Assembly: GCF_032051575.1 (NCBI RefSeq)
Contig: NZ_DAMBYD010000004.1
Coordinates: 248,001-312,000 of the forward strand
From: Aminipila sp032051575
Lineage (GTDB): Bacteria; Bacillota; Clostridia; Peptostreptococcales; Anaerovoracaceae
Direction of reading: 5' to 3'
DNA: 64,000 bases
The notes under the pieces are model-generated. The model made no database searches. It was not told the origin of the DNA and worked only from the letters and a program-made list of their open reading frames with translations. The position numbers were made by a program, and so were the translations under genes. This document shows positions 25,178 to 34,991 of this stretch, piece by piece. Position 1 is the first letter of the stretch, and each line of letters starts with the position of its first letter.

Positions 25178-28100
25178 ATGAAGCATAGAAAGAGAAACTT
25201 TCTTTTGAGTTTAGTGCTGTGTATGGCTTTGCTTTTGGGACAAGTGATGCCGGCAGTATGGAGCTATGCAGAAAGCGATATCACAGTGCAGGCAGGTGAG
25301 ACGGAAAAAATTCAATTAAATGAAGAAAAAGAGACGAATCCTTCTATAGAGATTAATGAAAGTAAAAGTGAAAAAGAAGGTATAAATGAAGGTACAAACT
25401 CCGAAACAGACACTAAGGATGGGAGTATTACCAAAAATAATGAGAGCAAAGTTGACAGTGAGAAAAAAGAAGAATCTACTGCTGAGGAGGGTTTAAAAGA
25501 AAATACAGACACAACAAGTAGCAGTATTGATACAACAGTAACAACAGGGAGTGCTGTTGGGGAAGATAAAAATACAACAGACAGCAGTATAAATACTGAG
25601 ACTGAACCAACCGAATCAAAGGATACCTTGAATGAACTGCTTGAGGATAAAGTTGTTGAGCCAATTATGGAAGTTCTTGAGGAGGTATTAGGCGGACCGG
25701 TCAATATAAAGAATTATGATGCAAACTCAAAATCAAAAGAATATTTTATTGAAGATACAGAGGGATTAAAAAAATTGGGGGAATTGGTCAACAGTGGAAC
25801 TAGCTTTGAAGGAAAAAGCATAAGCGTGACCAAAGAAATTAATTTGCAAAATGAAGAATGGATACCTATAGGCACGGCGGCAAACCCTTTTGGCGGAGTG
25901 TTTGATGGGGGCGACAAGAAAATAACTAACTTAAAAATCGAAACTTCAAGCTTGGAATATATCGGGCTTTTTGGATATATCAAAAAGGCAACTATTCAAA
26001 ATGTAAAGACTGAAAAAGGTAGTATAGAGGGAAATACATCAGAAAAAAACTTATATGCAGGAGGCCTTGCAGGCTGTGCAGAAGAGAGCAAATTTTCAAA
26101 TTGCAGTAATGCAGTAAGTATCATGACTTTAAATTCAATTACAGATGCTCAAAAAAATGAAACTCATACTGGAGGTCTTGTAGGTTATGTAGAAAAGAGT
26201 AATTTTACGGATTGCAGTAATGACGGTAACATTACCTCTGCCTCAGAGGCAAAGAAAAATTTAATTCATAAGGGAGGAACAGGGGGGATTGCTGGTTCTG
26301 CTGAAGAAGGAAGCTTTTTAAATTGCAAAAATGCCGGAAAGATTGATGGAGGATGGTCAAATGAAAACTTTCAAAATTACCCTTCAGGAGGAATTTTAGG
26401 TCAAGCTAAGGATGTTACTCTTACAGGTTGTCAAAATAATGGAAAGGTAAAAATTAAAGGCTGGTGGGTTGGCGGTATTTTAGGCAGAGGGCAAACTTTG
26501 CAAGGGAAAAATGTTTCCATTACCAACTGTCAGAACAATGGAGAAATAGAAATAAACGGTCAATATGTTGGTGGAGTGATTGGTATAGCAGAAGCTTCTG
26601 AAGATAAAATTATTTTCATTACAGATTGTCAGAATAATGGGGAAATAGAAGTAACAAACGGTCAATATATAGGTGGAGTAATTGGTCAAGGGCAAGCTGT
26701 ACAAATTAAATCTTGCCGAAACCTTAAGGAGATAAATGGAAAAACAAAAATAGGTGGCTTTGGTGGTGAGTTACAAAATAGCAGTATAAAGGATTGCAGT
26801 AACGAAGGAAATATTTCTGCTTCAAATTTTAGGGCGGGAGGAATTGTTGCCTATGCTCAACAAACAGAAATATTGCAGTGCAAAAACATAGGAATGATAG
26901 AGGCAGTTAAATATGCAGGAGGAGTAGTAGGAGAGTTAAGCAATTGTCCAAACATCAGTAATAATTATAATATAGGAAGCATTAGTGCAAGTAAACAGTA
27001 TGCAGGAGGAATTGCAGGAAAATCCGCTAGTAGTATTGTTACATCATGCTATAATTGGGGGAAAATAGATTCAATGAATTCAAAAGGTGGGATTGTTACA
27101 GATAATAACACCACTGTTATACATTGCTATTTTTTAGATACTTGTATTGCAAATCCCGTGGATACAAAATATGCTATAGGCAAAGATGAGATTTCTTTTT
27201 CTAACGGAGAGGTGGCTTATCTTTTAAATACACAGGCAGACGGAAGTCATTCCGATATCTGGGGTCAAGCCAAGGAATATCCTGTTTTTGCGGATAATGA
27301 ACATCCTGTGGTATGCAAAGCTGTCTTAAAGATTAATAAAGCAGAAGAGCAGACTACTGGTGGATCTATCATGCTGGAAAACAGTACAGAATCGGAGCAA
27401 TATCTGGTAAAGAAAGACCTTACTGTCAAAGTAAAACCAGATGAAGGCTACATTTTAAAACTACTTAGCCTAAATGACGGTAATGGAAATAAAATAAATA
27501 AATCCAGGGAAGATCAAGGTGACGGAAGTATAATATTCACTTTTAAAAATCCCGGTAAGGATATAAGTGCAGAAGCTACTTTTGAGAAAAAAGGTGAGAA
27601 TGCTCCAGATGAACTGAATGTTGTCTGGAGTTTAAATGGAGGGACTGTTACTAAGGGAACAATGCCTGAACGTATAAAATATGGTGCTGTTTTAAAAGAA
27701 CCTTCAGTTGAAAAAAAAGGATATACGCTTATGGGATGGTATGTTGGTGAAAATCCCCAGCCAGAGAAAGAACAGTCTTATGATTTTGATAGTGTAGTGA
27801 CTGGAAATCTTACCTTAACCGCCATATGGTGTGAAGATGCTTTATATGTAACTTTTGATCCTAACTATGATGGAGCTGAATCTGAAGAACCTACACGTTT
27901 TGCCTTTGGCGGGAAATTCCAGTTGAAAGAAATAAGCAGACCAACTCCTGAAGGAATGGAATATAAGATGCTGGGCTGGTATACCGAAAAACAAGACAAA
28001 GAAACAGGCAAAGTCAAGGGAACAAAATGGGAGAAAGATCAGGAAATTACTCAGCGTGGAAGAATAACTCTTTATGCTGCATGGGAGCTGGTGGATTCAT

Positions 28101-31100
28101 TTAATAACGGCACAGAAGAAAACCCTTTTATTATTAATGATGCAGAAACCTTAAAGCTTCTGGCAGAACGAGTGAACAGTGGAAATGTTTCAGGATATAA
28201 GGGCAAATATTTTAAATTAGGAAAGGATATCGATTTAAAAGAAATTCCATCATGGACACCCATAGGGACACAGGAACATCCGTTTCAGGGCAATTTTAAT
28301 GGTGATTATCACACCATTACCAACTTGAAAATCCATGAACCTGAAAAGGATAATCAGGGATTATTTGGATATGTGTCATATACAACAAGAGAACCTTCTG
28401 TAAGGAATTTGTATCTTGAAGATGTAACTGTGATTGGGAAGTGTAATGTAGGAGGAATCATAGGAGGCATATTTGGGTGCGGCAGTAGTGAATTTAAAAG
28501 TTTAGGGGTAAAAAGCGGCAAAATATCCGGAACTGCAAAAGTAGGTGGCATAATTGGAAGTATTATGCTAAATCCGGAATATACTCGTTCCGGAGATTAT
28601 TGTTTAATGTTTAATGCAGCTAATATAACAGCATCAAACGGAGAAGCAGGAGGAATAGTAGGCAACGTAAATACTCAAAATTCATTAAGTTACTGTTATA
28701 ATACAGGAAAGATTTCTGGAGCAAATGCAGGAGCTATTACAGGAAAAGGTTATACAGGCAATACTAATTGCTACTATTTAGATGAAAGCATTGCAGAACC
28801 AGTGGACAAAATAAATGCAGAGGCAAAAAATGCTTTGTTCTTTAAGAGTGGGGAAGCAGCCTATAACTTAGATTGTGGAAATAATTCCCAACGTACAGAA
28901 TATTGGAGTCAGGGTGAGAGCTTTCCCATTTTTGCTGACAGCGAGAATAAAGCGGTATATAAGCTATCAATGACACAAGGTGAAAATGGTACTATTACTA
29001 TAAGCGGTTTAAATGACAAATCCTTTAGATATGTAAAAGCAAATACAAAGGTAGATGTTACAGTATCCGCAGAGAAAAATTGCATTTTAAAACAGTTAAA
29101 GGTGACAGAGTTTAAAAGCGGGAAAGCAGTAGAAACACAAGGGACAGGAGCTGGAACAGTAGAAATCTATTTTAATATGCCTACGGCAGATGTGAATATA
29201 TTATCCATATTTGCACCTAAAGGGGAAGGCAATGTTAACATAAAATATGATTTGGATGGTGGAGATTGGGAAGATTATCCAGATCCTTCAGCACAGATTC
29301 CTTTTGGTACAGTGCTTAAACAACCTTCTGTAAATCCTCAGAAAACAGGTTATGATTTTCGAGGTTGGTATGTGGGAAATCAAAAATATAACTTTTCAGA
29401 AGCGGTAACAGAGGATGTAACTTTAACCGCAAAGTGGAGTACCCACGGTAAATTCATTGTAAGTTTTAATCTAAACCATGAAGGCTGGTCAAAGGAACAA
29501 ATACCAGAGCAGTTTAAGGATCAGGAGATTGAGCCAAATGGAAAGGTAAACAAACCTGAAAATCCAAAATGGGTATATAAAGATAAACATACGGCGTATA
29601 AATTTTGCGGCTGGTATACGGAACCTGTAGGGGGAAAAGTATGGGATTTCTCTAATAATATCATAAAAGAGGATACGGTTCTTTATGCCCAGTGGAAAGA
29701 AGTAGATGCTATGTCAGCAGGTACTTTATCAGAACCATGTATTATTGATTCTGTTGAGATGTTGCAGTATCTAGCAGAGTGTGTGAATGAAGGCAATAGC
29801 TATAAAGGCTGTTATTTCTGTTTAAAGTCAGATTTGGATTTAAAGGATATTCCTTCATGGACGCCAATCGGAACCGCATCCGCTCCTTTTTCAGGACATT
29901 TTGATGGAAATGGTCATGTTATTCAAAATCTGACTATTAGTGCAAAAACAGATTATGCAGGTTTGTTCGGTAACATAAGCTTTGCTGAGGTGAAGAATTT
30001 AACTCTAAATGAAGTACAGATTGAAGGTGGAAATTACGTTGGTGGTATTGCAGGAATGGCAGGTCAAAGTTGTGGAAAGGTCCTACAGGTTAACAATCTT
30101 TCGAGTTTAAAGGTCAGCGGAACGATAATAGGGATAAGTCAAGTTGGTGGCATTGCAGGAACCACAGGCGAAAGTAATTTCTTGGGCTCCACCTTTAGTG
30201 GAACAGTAACTGGTACTGACCAAGTTGGCGGTATTGCAGGAGAGACTTATGGAGGAAATTTTAATGATTGCAAAGTCAGTGGAAGCATAAAAGGAGAAGA
30301 TAAAGTAGGCGGGATTTCTGGAAAAATAAGTTTTTACGAAAACAAACAGCAGCAGGGCGAAAACTATGGAGCTAACATAGAAAACTGTTCCAATGAGGCA
30401 AATGTTGCAGGTTCCAATTATGTAGGCGGTTTGGCTGGATATGGACAAGATATTATAAGTGTGCAAAAAGTGTATAATCAAGGAACGATTTCCGGAGAGG
30501 ATTTAACGGGTGGTCTTCTAGGAGGGCTTTCACAAGGTGCTGTAGATGAAAAGGAATTTATTGTTTCTCTTTGTTACAATACGGGAAAGGTAAAGAGCAC
30601 TGCTTCTGAAGCAAAGGGCATAGGTGGATTAATTGGAGTCCAAGAGAATCCTGGAAAGATTAAGGTAAAGGATTCGTATAATGCCGGTATAATGGAAACT
30701 CCATCTACAGTAAACGTAGGAGGCATTGCAGGGACCAATTTCAAAAACATTACAAATTGTTACTATCTGACATCGGGAAAGTCTTTTGCAGATGCGGCTT
30801 ATAGTAAAGCCATGAAGCTGGAGGACTTTGAAAGTGGGCGGGCAGCCTATCTGATGGATGGTGGAACAGGAGTACATAGTAATGTATGGGGTCAAGGCAT
30901 AGAGCATCCGGTTTTTGCAGATGAAACACATCCTTCAGTGTATGAAATTAGTTTAAGCGTAACTGGAGCCGGTATTGTTTCAGGTGCAGGGCTGGAAAAG
31001 GGTCTAAATTATAAGTCCTTTAAAGGAGAACAGACAATTGAAGTAAAACCGTTAGGAAATCATATCATCAGTTTGTTTGAAGTTGTAGATACAGCAGGAA

Positions 31101-34072
31101 AGGTACTTTACAGCGGTAGCGGAAAGGAAATTTTGAATTATCAATTGCCAAGTGGAAAGTCTATGAATATTCATGCTGCATTTGCTGAAAAGGCGGACAA
31201 GAAATTTACTGTAACCTTTGACTTTAGAGGAGGGAAAATTGACAATCAGGAAATGCTGAAAAAAACAGAAATCCCTTTTGGAACCAAAGCATTAGAGTTG
31301 AAACCACATGAAAGTCCAATCAAAGAAATCGAGGGTAAGCAATATGCTTTCGTAGGATGGTATATAGATGCAGATTTGAATACAGCGTTTAATTTTGACA
31401 CTTTGATTACTGAGGATACAACTATTTATGCAAAATACAAAGAAAAAACAACTATTCGATTTAATCTGAACGGACCAAAGGCAGGAGATGGGGCTAGCAC
31501 TACTCCCCCAGAGCAGAAGCTTATTATAGGAGATAAAGTAACTAAACCTGAAAATCCAACATGGGGGTCTACAAAGGATCAAAATGACATTGAACAGTCT
31601 CATGTATTCTTGGGTTGGTCAACGGATCCGGTGAGATGGATGGAATGGAACTTTAATGAACCTTTAAAGGAAGAAGATGAGGGAAAAACCATTACTCTGT
31701 ATGCTCACTGGAAGACTACTTATAATATAGAAGATGAAAAACTAAAAGACATAACAGATGCAGGATTGTTTGAAAAACTGTCAGAAAATGTACGGAATGG
31801 GGAGAGTTATTTAGGTAAAAAGCTGAATTTGGGAGAGGATATCACATTAGATGGTTGGACTCGTTCCATAGGAAGTCAAAGCTGTCCATTTGAAGGGAGC
31901 TTTGACGGCAATGGACATACAATTATGGTCAAAGATGGAAACATGCCATTATTCGGATATATTGGACAAAGTGGGAGCCTCAATAATGTGACCGTTTCAG
32001 GAAACATGATGGCAAAAGACACCGATACTTTTGGCGGACTAGTCAATACGAACAAGGGAGTAATCAAGAGTTGTCATGCAAGGAATTTAACCATTGAAGG
32101 AGGAAATGCTGAGGCAGTAGGTGGAATTGCGGGAGAAACCATAGGTTATTTAAAAGACTGCACAGTAGACGAAAGCAGTCGCATTTCCGGTCACAATGCT
32201 GTTGGAGGTGTGACAGGAAGTATAAATCTAGATAATGCTTCCATAAGTGGGTGCAAGAATGCAGGAGAGGTAATCAGTGAAAACGGCGTTGCAGGCGGTA
32301 TTATTGGATCGAATAAAAAAGATTGGAATGGTCATGCAAGCCAAATCCAAAATTCCAGCAACAGCGGAAAGATTCAGGGAGACCAGCAGGCTGGCGGGAT
32401 TGTGGGGATGATTATTATTCCTTTGACTTTGGATAATTGTAAAAATACCGGAAATATTTCTTCTGAGCATGGAGATTCTGGTGGTATTGTAGGGTTCTTC
32501 AAAGGAAGAAATAACACACCTGGTCAAAGATCCATTTTATTCTGTGAAAATAGTGGGGAAGTTGCAGGATATAAGAATGTTGGAGGCATCACAGGAGGCA
32601 TTAGTGAGGGACATATATTGATTGACCATTGCAAAAATAATGGCAAGATTATAGGAAGTGGTTCTGTTGCAGTTGCTGGTGGTATGTTGGGAATCGCTGA
32701 AGATGAGCGTTTGGTGACAATATCTGAATGTATAAACATGGGGGAAGTAGTTTCAACAGGAAGTTATGCTGCGGGAATATTAGGACGTAAAGTAGATACA
32801 GGTGGCAAGATTTCCAAATGCAGCAACACGGGAGCTGTAACCTGTAACGGCACTGCCTGCGGAATCGCGGGAGTAGGACTTGAAAAAATAGAAAACTGTT
32901 ATAGTGTGGCAATGCTTACCGGTTCCACAACCTATGGGATTTGTAGCAACTACGATCGAGCAGATACGCCTACCACTATTGAAAACTGCTATTGGTACAA
33001 CAAAGACAGCAAAGTGGATGGACTGTGCAACAATGCAACAGGTGTAACCCTTAAAAACAGTTATTATTACAGTACAGAGATTGTAAGAAGCAGAACTTTG
33101 GGCCTTCTTGGGTCCCTGATGGGAACAGAAGAAGTCCTTTCGGAAAGAGGCGTATCCTTATCCGCAGAGAATCCAGAGCCGATGGCTCAGCCAGAAAAAG
33201 CATTTACAGGAGGAAAGATTGCCTACTTGCTAGATGGGGGAAACAACATGCCTCATAAAAATGTTTGGACACAAGGAGATCTTTATCCGACCTTTGGCAA
33301 GGGAAATGATTCCGTTTATAAGGTTACCATAAGTTCTAGAACAGGGGGGACAGCTTCTATCAAGGGAGAAATGGAGACCGCTTATTTGGTACAGGGCAAG
33401 GCAGTAGCGGTTACTGTTACGCCGAATGCGGCAACAGAAACAGCTAAATATGAACTAGATTCTTTAAGCCTTGATGGAAATGGAAAGGGAACTATTTCAG
33501 AAAGCAACCTTACTTTAGGTGACGGAAATGCAGTGTTAACGGCCAACTTTAAGATGGTTGGGGTAAAGCCGGAGCCAAAACCAGAACCAAAGCCAGATAA
33601 TCAGTCCGGCAAAGGCGGGCATGGGAAAGGTAGCGGCACAGGTAACGGCAATGGCAACGATGATTTTGGGAAAACTGGTGAAGGAGGCGGAACTGGAGAT
33701 GGAATCGGAAAGGGCAGCGACAGCGGAGATCATGAGGGTGCTCACGAAACCGGTGACAAGACCACTGTAACCAATCCGACGGCTATGACGCAAAGTGAAG
33801 GAAAAACACCTGAAAACGTGTTGATGGTGCAACAGGATGAACAAAATCAGATTGAAAAAGAGGAAGTGATACAAGCTTCTGGTGGGTCTACGGAAGGTGG
33901 CAGCATTGGAAATGAAAAAGAGAAAGAAAAAGTTAAATTAACCATTTTTGAGATTGTCAAGAAAACAGCACAGGAGAATCCATGGCTCATCGTTATGTTT
34001 GTGGCAATTATCGTGATGATTTTAGCATTTGGAGCAATTGGCAGATATAAAAACTATAGAAAAGATAATTAA
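25178..34072 (+). CDS. Giant membrane-anchored surface protein with GLUG beta-helix and InlB-type (Flg_new) repeat modules
   Basis: About 2,964 residues from ATG 25178, preferred because AGAGGATGG lies 8 bases upstream. Order: signal peptide (about 1-34); Ser/Thr/Glu/Asn-rich stretch to about 170; four modules, each opening with a W(T/I)PIGT...F.G.F(D/N)G cap, then many GLUG repeats (VGGIxG, CxNxGxI), then 'VWGQGxxxPxFAD' and, in the first three, a pair of InlB-type repeats (GYDFRGWYVG, LYAxW). Tail: PEPKPEPKPD, Gly/Ser/Asp-rich linker, one membrane segment and basic KNYRKDN end, so the bulk faces outside. No LPXTG or SLH motif. GLUG/InlB proteins are adhesin-like. Co-directional with the propeller gene behind a cobalamin riboswitch, it may bind or scaffold uptake of corrinoids; this is inference. 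No DUF4430 domain was recognised. Confidence 0.9.
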   Translation: MKHRKRNFLLSLVLCMALLLGQVMPAVWSYAESDITVQAGETEKIQLNEEKETNPSIEINESKSEKEGINEGTNSETDTKDGSITKNNESKVDSEKKEESTAEEGLKENTDTTSSSIDTTVTTGSAVGEDKNTTDSSINTETEPTESKDTLNELLEDKVVEPIMEVLEEVLGGPVNIKNYDANSKSKEYFIEDTEGLKKLGELVNSGTSFEGKSISVTKEINLQNEEWIPIGTAANPFGGVFDGGDKKITNLKIETSSLEYIGLFGYIKKATIQNVKTEKGSIEGNTSEKNLYAGGLAGCAEESKFSNCSNAVSIMTLNSITDAQKNETHTGGLVGYVEKSNFTDCSNDGNITSASEAKKNLIHKGGTGGIAGSAEEGSFLNCKNAGKIDGGWSNENFQNYPSGGILGQAKDVTLTGCQNNGKVKIKGWWVGGILGRGQTLQGKNVSITNCQNNGEIEINGQYVGGVIGIAEASEDKIIFITDCQNNGEIEVTNGQYIGGVIGQGQAVQIKSCRNLKEINGKTKIGGFGGELQNSSIKDCSNEGNISASNFRAGGIVAYAQQTEILQCKNIGMIEAVKYAGGVVGELSNCPNISNNYNIGSISASKQYAGGIAGKSASSIVTSCYNWGKIDSMNSKGGIVTDNNTTVIHCYFLDTCIANPVDTKYAIGKDEISFSNGEVAYLLNTQADGSHSDIWGQAKEYPVFADNEHPVVCKAVLKINKAEEQTTGGSIMLENSTESEQYLVKKDLTVKVKPDEGYILKLLSLNDGNGNKINKSREDQGDGSIIFTFKNPGKDISAEATFEKKGENAPDELNVVWSLNGGTVTKGTMPERIKYGAVLKEPSVEKKGYTLMGWYVGENPQPEKEQSYDFDSVVTGNLTLTAIWCEDALYVTFDPNYDGAESEEPTRFAFGGKFQLKEISRPTPEGMEYKMLGWYTEKQDKETGKVKGTKWEKDQEITQRGRITLYAAWELVDSFNNGTEENPFIINDAETLKLLAERVNSGNVSGYKGKYFKLGKDIDLKEIPSWTPIGTQEHPFQGNFNGDYHTITNLKIHEPEKDNQGLFGYVSYTTREPSVRNLYLEDVTVIGKCNVGGIIGGIFGCGSSEFKSLGVKSGKISGTAKVGGIIGSIMLNPEYTRSGDYCLMFNAANITASNGEAGGIVGNVNTQNSLSYCYNTGKISGANAGAITGKGYTGNTNCYYLDESIAEPVDKINAEAKNALFFKSGEAAYNLDCGNNSQRTEYWSQGESFPIFADSENKAVYKLSMTQGENGTITISGLNDKSFRYVKANTKVDVTVSAEKNCILKQLKVTEFKSGKAVETQGTGAGTVEIYFNMPTADVNILSIFAPKGEGNVNIKYDLDGGDWEDYPDPSAQIPFGTVLKQPSVNPQKTGYDFRGWYVGNQKYNFSEAVTEDVTLTAKWSTHGKFIVSFNLNHEGWSKEQIPEQFKDQEIEPNGKVNKPENPKWVYKDKHTAYKFCGWYTEPVGGKVWDFSNNIIKEDTVLYAQWKEVDAMSAGTLSEPCIIDSVEMLQYLAECVNEGNSYKGCYFCLKSDLDLKDIPSWTPIGTASAPFSGHFDGNGHVIQNLTISAKTDYAGLFGNISFAEVKNLTLNEVQIEGGNYVGGIAGMAGQSCGKVLQVNNLSSLKVSGTIIGISQVGGIAGTTGESNFLGSTFSGTVTGTDQVGGIAGETYGGNFNDCKVSGSIKGEDKVGGISGKISFYENKQQQGENYGANIENCSNEANVAGSNYVGGLAGYGQDIISVQKVYNQGTISGEDLTGGLLGGLSQGAVDEKEFIVSLCYNTGKVKSTASEAKGIGGLIGVQENPGKIKVKDSYNAGIMETPSTVNVGGIAGTNFKNITNCYYLTSGKSFADAAYSKAMKLEDFESGRAAYLMDGGTGVHSNVWGQGIEHPVFADETHPSVYEISLSVTGAGIVSGAGLEKGLNYKSFKGEQTIEVKPLGNHIISLFEVVDTAGKVLYSGSGKEILNYQLPSGKSMNIHAAFAEKADKKFTVTFDFRGGKIDNQEMLKKTEIPFGTKALELKPHESPIKEIEGKQYAFVGWYIDADLNTAFNFDTLITEDTTIYAKYKEKTTIRFNLNGPKAGDGASTTPPEQKLIIGDKVTKPENPTWGSTKDQNDIEQSHVFLGWSTDPVRWMEWNFNEPLKEEDEGKTITLYAHWKTTYNIEDEKLKDITDAGLFEKLSENVRNGESYLGKKLNLGEDITLDGWTRSIGSQSCPFEGSFDGNGHTIMVKDGNMPLFGYIGQSGSLNNVTVSGNMMAKDTDTFGGLVNTNKGVIKSCHARNLTIEGGNAEAVGGIAGETIGYLKDCTVDESSRISGHNAVGGVTGSINLDNASISGCKNAGEVISENGVAGGIIGSNKKDWNGHASQIQNSSNSGKIQGDQQAGGIVGMIIIPLTLDNCKNTGNISSEHGDSGGIVGFFKGRNNTPGQRSILFCENSGEVAGYKNVGGITGGISEGHILIDHCKNNGKIIGSGSVAVAGGMLGIAEDERLVTISECINMGEVVSTGSYAAGILGRKVDTGGKISKCSNTGAVTCNGTACGIAGVGLEKIENCYSVAMLTGSTTYGICSNYDRADTPTTIENCYWYNKDSKVDGLCNNATGVTLKNSYYYSTEIVRSRTLGLLGSLMGTEEVLSERGVSLSAENPEPMAQPEKAFTGGKIAYLLDGGNNMPHKNVWTQGDLYPTFGKGNDSVYKVTISSRTGGTASIKGEMETAYLVQGKAVAVTVTPNAATETAKYELDSLSLDGNGKGTISESNLTLGDGNAVLTANFKMVGVKPEPKPEPKPDNQSGKGGHGKGSGTGNGNGNDDFGKTGEGGGTGDGIGKGSDSGDHEGAHETGDKTTVTNPTAMTQSEGKTPENVLMVQQDEQNQIEKEEVIQASGGSTEGGSIGNEKEKEKVKLTIFEIVKKTAQENPWLIVMFVAIIVMILAFGAIGRYKNYRKDN
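25735..33300 (+). repeat. Four-fold module repeat inside the giant surface protein gene
   Basis: Module openings at about 25735 (WIPIGTAANPFGG), 28092 (WTPIGTQEHPFQG), 29704 (WTPIGTASAPFSG) and 31720 (RSIGSQSCPFEG) each start a GLUG beta-helix. Pairs of InlB-type repeats lie at about 27610-28090, 29230-29700 and 31205-31720. The fourth module lacks the pair and runs into the C-terminal stalk. DNA identity between modules is low, so the duplication is old or heavily selected. Confidence 0.75.
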
Positions 34073-34106
34073 ATATTTGTAAAATCACTTTTGAGTGTTA
34101 CAGTAA

Positions 34107-34150
34107 AAAAGAGTCTATAACCATTGAAATATGGTCATAGACTCTTTTGA
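34107..34150. terminator. Bidirectional terminator between surface protein and crotonase genes
   Basis: AAAAGAGTCTATAACCAT at 34107-34124 pairs with ATGGTCATAGACTCTTTT at 34131-34148 with one mismatch and a 6-base loop. It has A/T runs at both ends and lies between two convergent genes. Confidence 0.9.
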
Positions 34151-34162
34151 AATTTAATTCAT

Positions 34163-34939
34163 TTATTTCTTCTGGAACTTAGCTTCTCTCTTTTCAAGAA
34201 AAGCACCCATACCTTCTGTTTTATCCTGAGATGCAAATGGTGCTGTAAATGCTTCAATTTCCATAGCACTTGCAGTCTTCATATCAAGACCATAACCATT
34301 ATTGATAACTGTTTTTGCAGCAGCAATCGCTATAGGAGCCTTTGACATAATTGTTTTAGCAATTTTTTCTGCAGTGGCCATTAATTCTTCAGGTGGAACC
34401 AGTTTTTCAACGAGACCAATTCTGTAGGCTTCATCAGCAGGAACCATTTCTGCTGTCATAATTAAGTACTTACCCATGTTTTTTCCAACAAGTCTAGGAA
34501 GTCTTTGCGTACCACCGAAACCAGGAATAATTCCAAGATTTACTTCAGGTTGACCAAACTTAGCTTTTTCAGAAGCAACTCTGATATCACAAGCCATAGC
34601 CAGCTCGCATCCACCACCAAGGGCAAAACCATTTACCGCAGCAATTATTGGCTTTTCGATTGATTCCATGTAGTTCATAAGTTTATGACCTGTAATCATC
34701 ATGTTTCTGCCTTCAATTGCATCAAGAGAATGCATCTGAGCAATATCAGCTCCAGCGACGAAAGCTTTTCCTTCTCCTGTTAAAATTGCAGAACAAATAT
34801 CATCGTTATTTTCTACTTCAGTGAACGCAGCATATAATTCATTTAAAACATCAATATTTAATGCGTTCATTGCTTGAGGACGATTGATTGTGATAAATGC
34901 AATTTTATCTTTTACTTCAAATTTTAAGTTCTCGTACAT
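34163..34939 (-). CDS. Enoyl-CoA hydratase (crotonase family)
   Basis: 258 residues, full length for crotonase. Oxyanion-hole regions are GKAFVAGADIAQM near 62-74 and GFALGGGCELAMACD near 105-119; the two catalytic Glu are in GGCELA and in GQPEVNLGIIPGFGGTQ near 132-148. The reaction is hydration of short-chain enoyl-CoA (crotonyl-CoA to 3-hydroxybutyryl-CoA) in butyrate-type or amino-acid fermentation. Other butyrate genes (hbd, thl, bcd-etf) are not beside it. The start has AAAGGAAG 8 bases upstream. The FeoB-like gene lies 52 bases upstream in the same direction and could be co-transcribed, though no functional link is evident. Confidence 0.93.
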   Translation of the reverse strand: MYENLKFEVKDKIAFITINRPQAMNALNIDVLNELYAAFTEVENNDDICSAILTGEGKAFVAGADIAQMHSLDAIEGRNMMITGHKLMNYMESIEKPIIAAVNGFALGGGCELAMACDIRVASEKAKFGQPEVNLGIIPGFGGTQRLPRLVGKNMGKYLIMTAEMVPADEAYRIGLVEKLVPPEELMATAEKIAKTIMSKAPIAIAAAKTVINNGYGLDMKTASAMEIEAFTAPFASQDKTEGMGAFLEKREAKFQKK

Positions 34940-34991
34940 ATTAAAAACTTCCTTTCATCTATGAAATATTTTATACAAATATCATAACACT

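Noticed and set aside
25166..25180. ATG at 25166 as start of the giant protein
   Set aside because: It lies inside the likely ribosome binding sequence AGAGGATGG, which is properly spaced for ATG 25178.
25312..25704. Ser/Leu-rich minus-strand frames opposite the start of the giant gene
   Set aside because: They are the complement of the Glu/Asn/Ser/Thr-rich low-complexity stretch; similar shadows recur along the whole gene.
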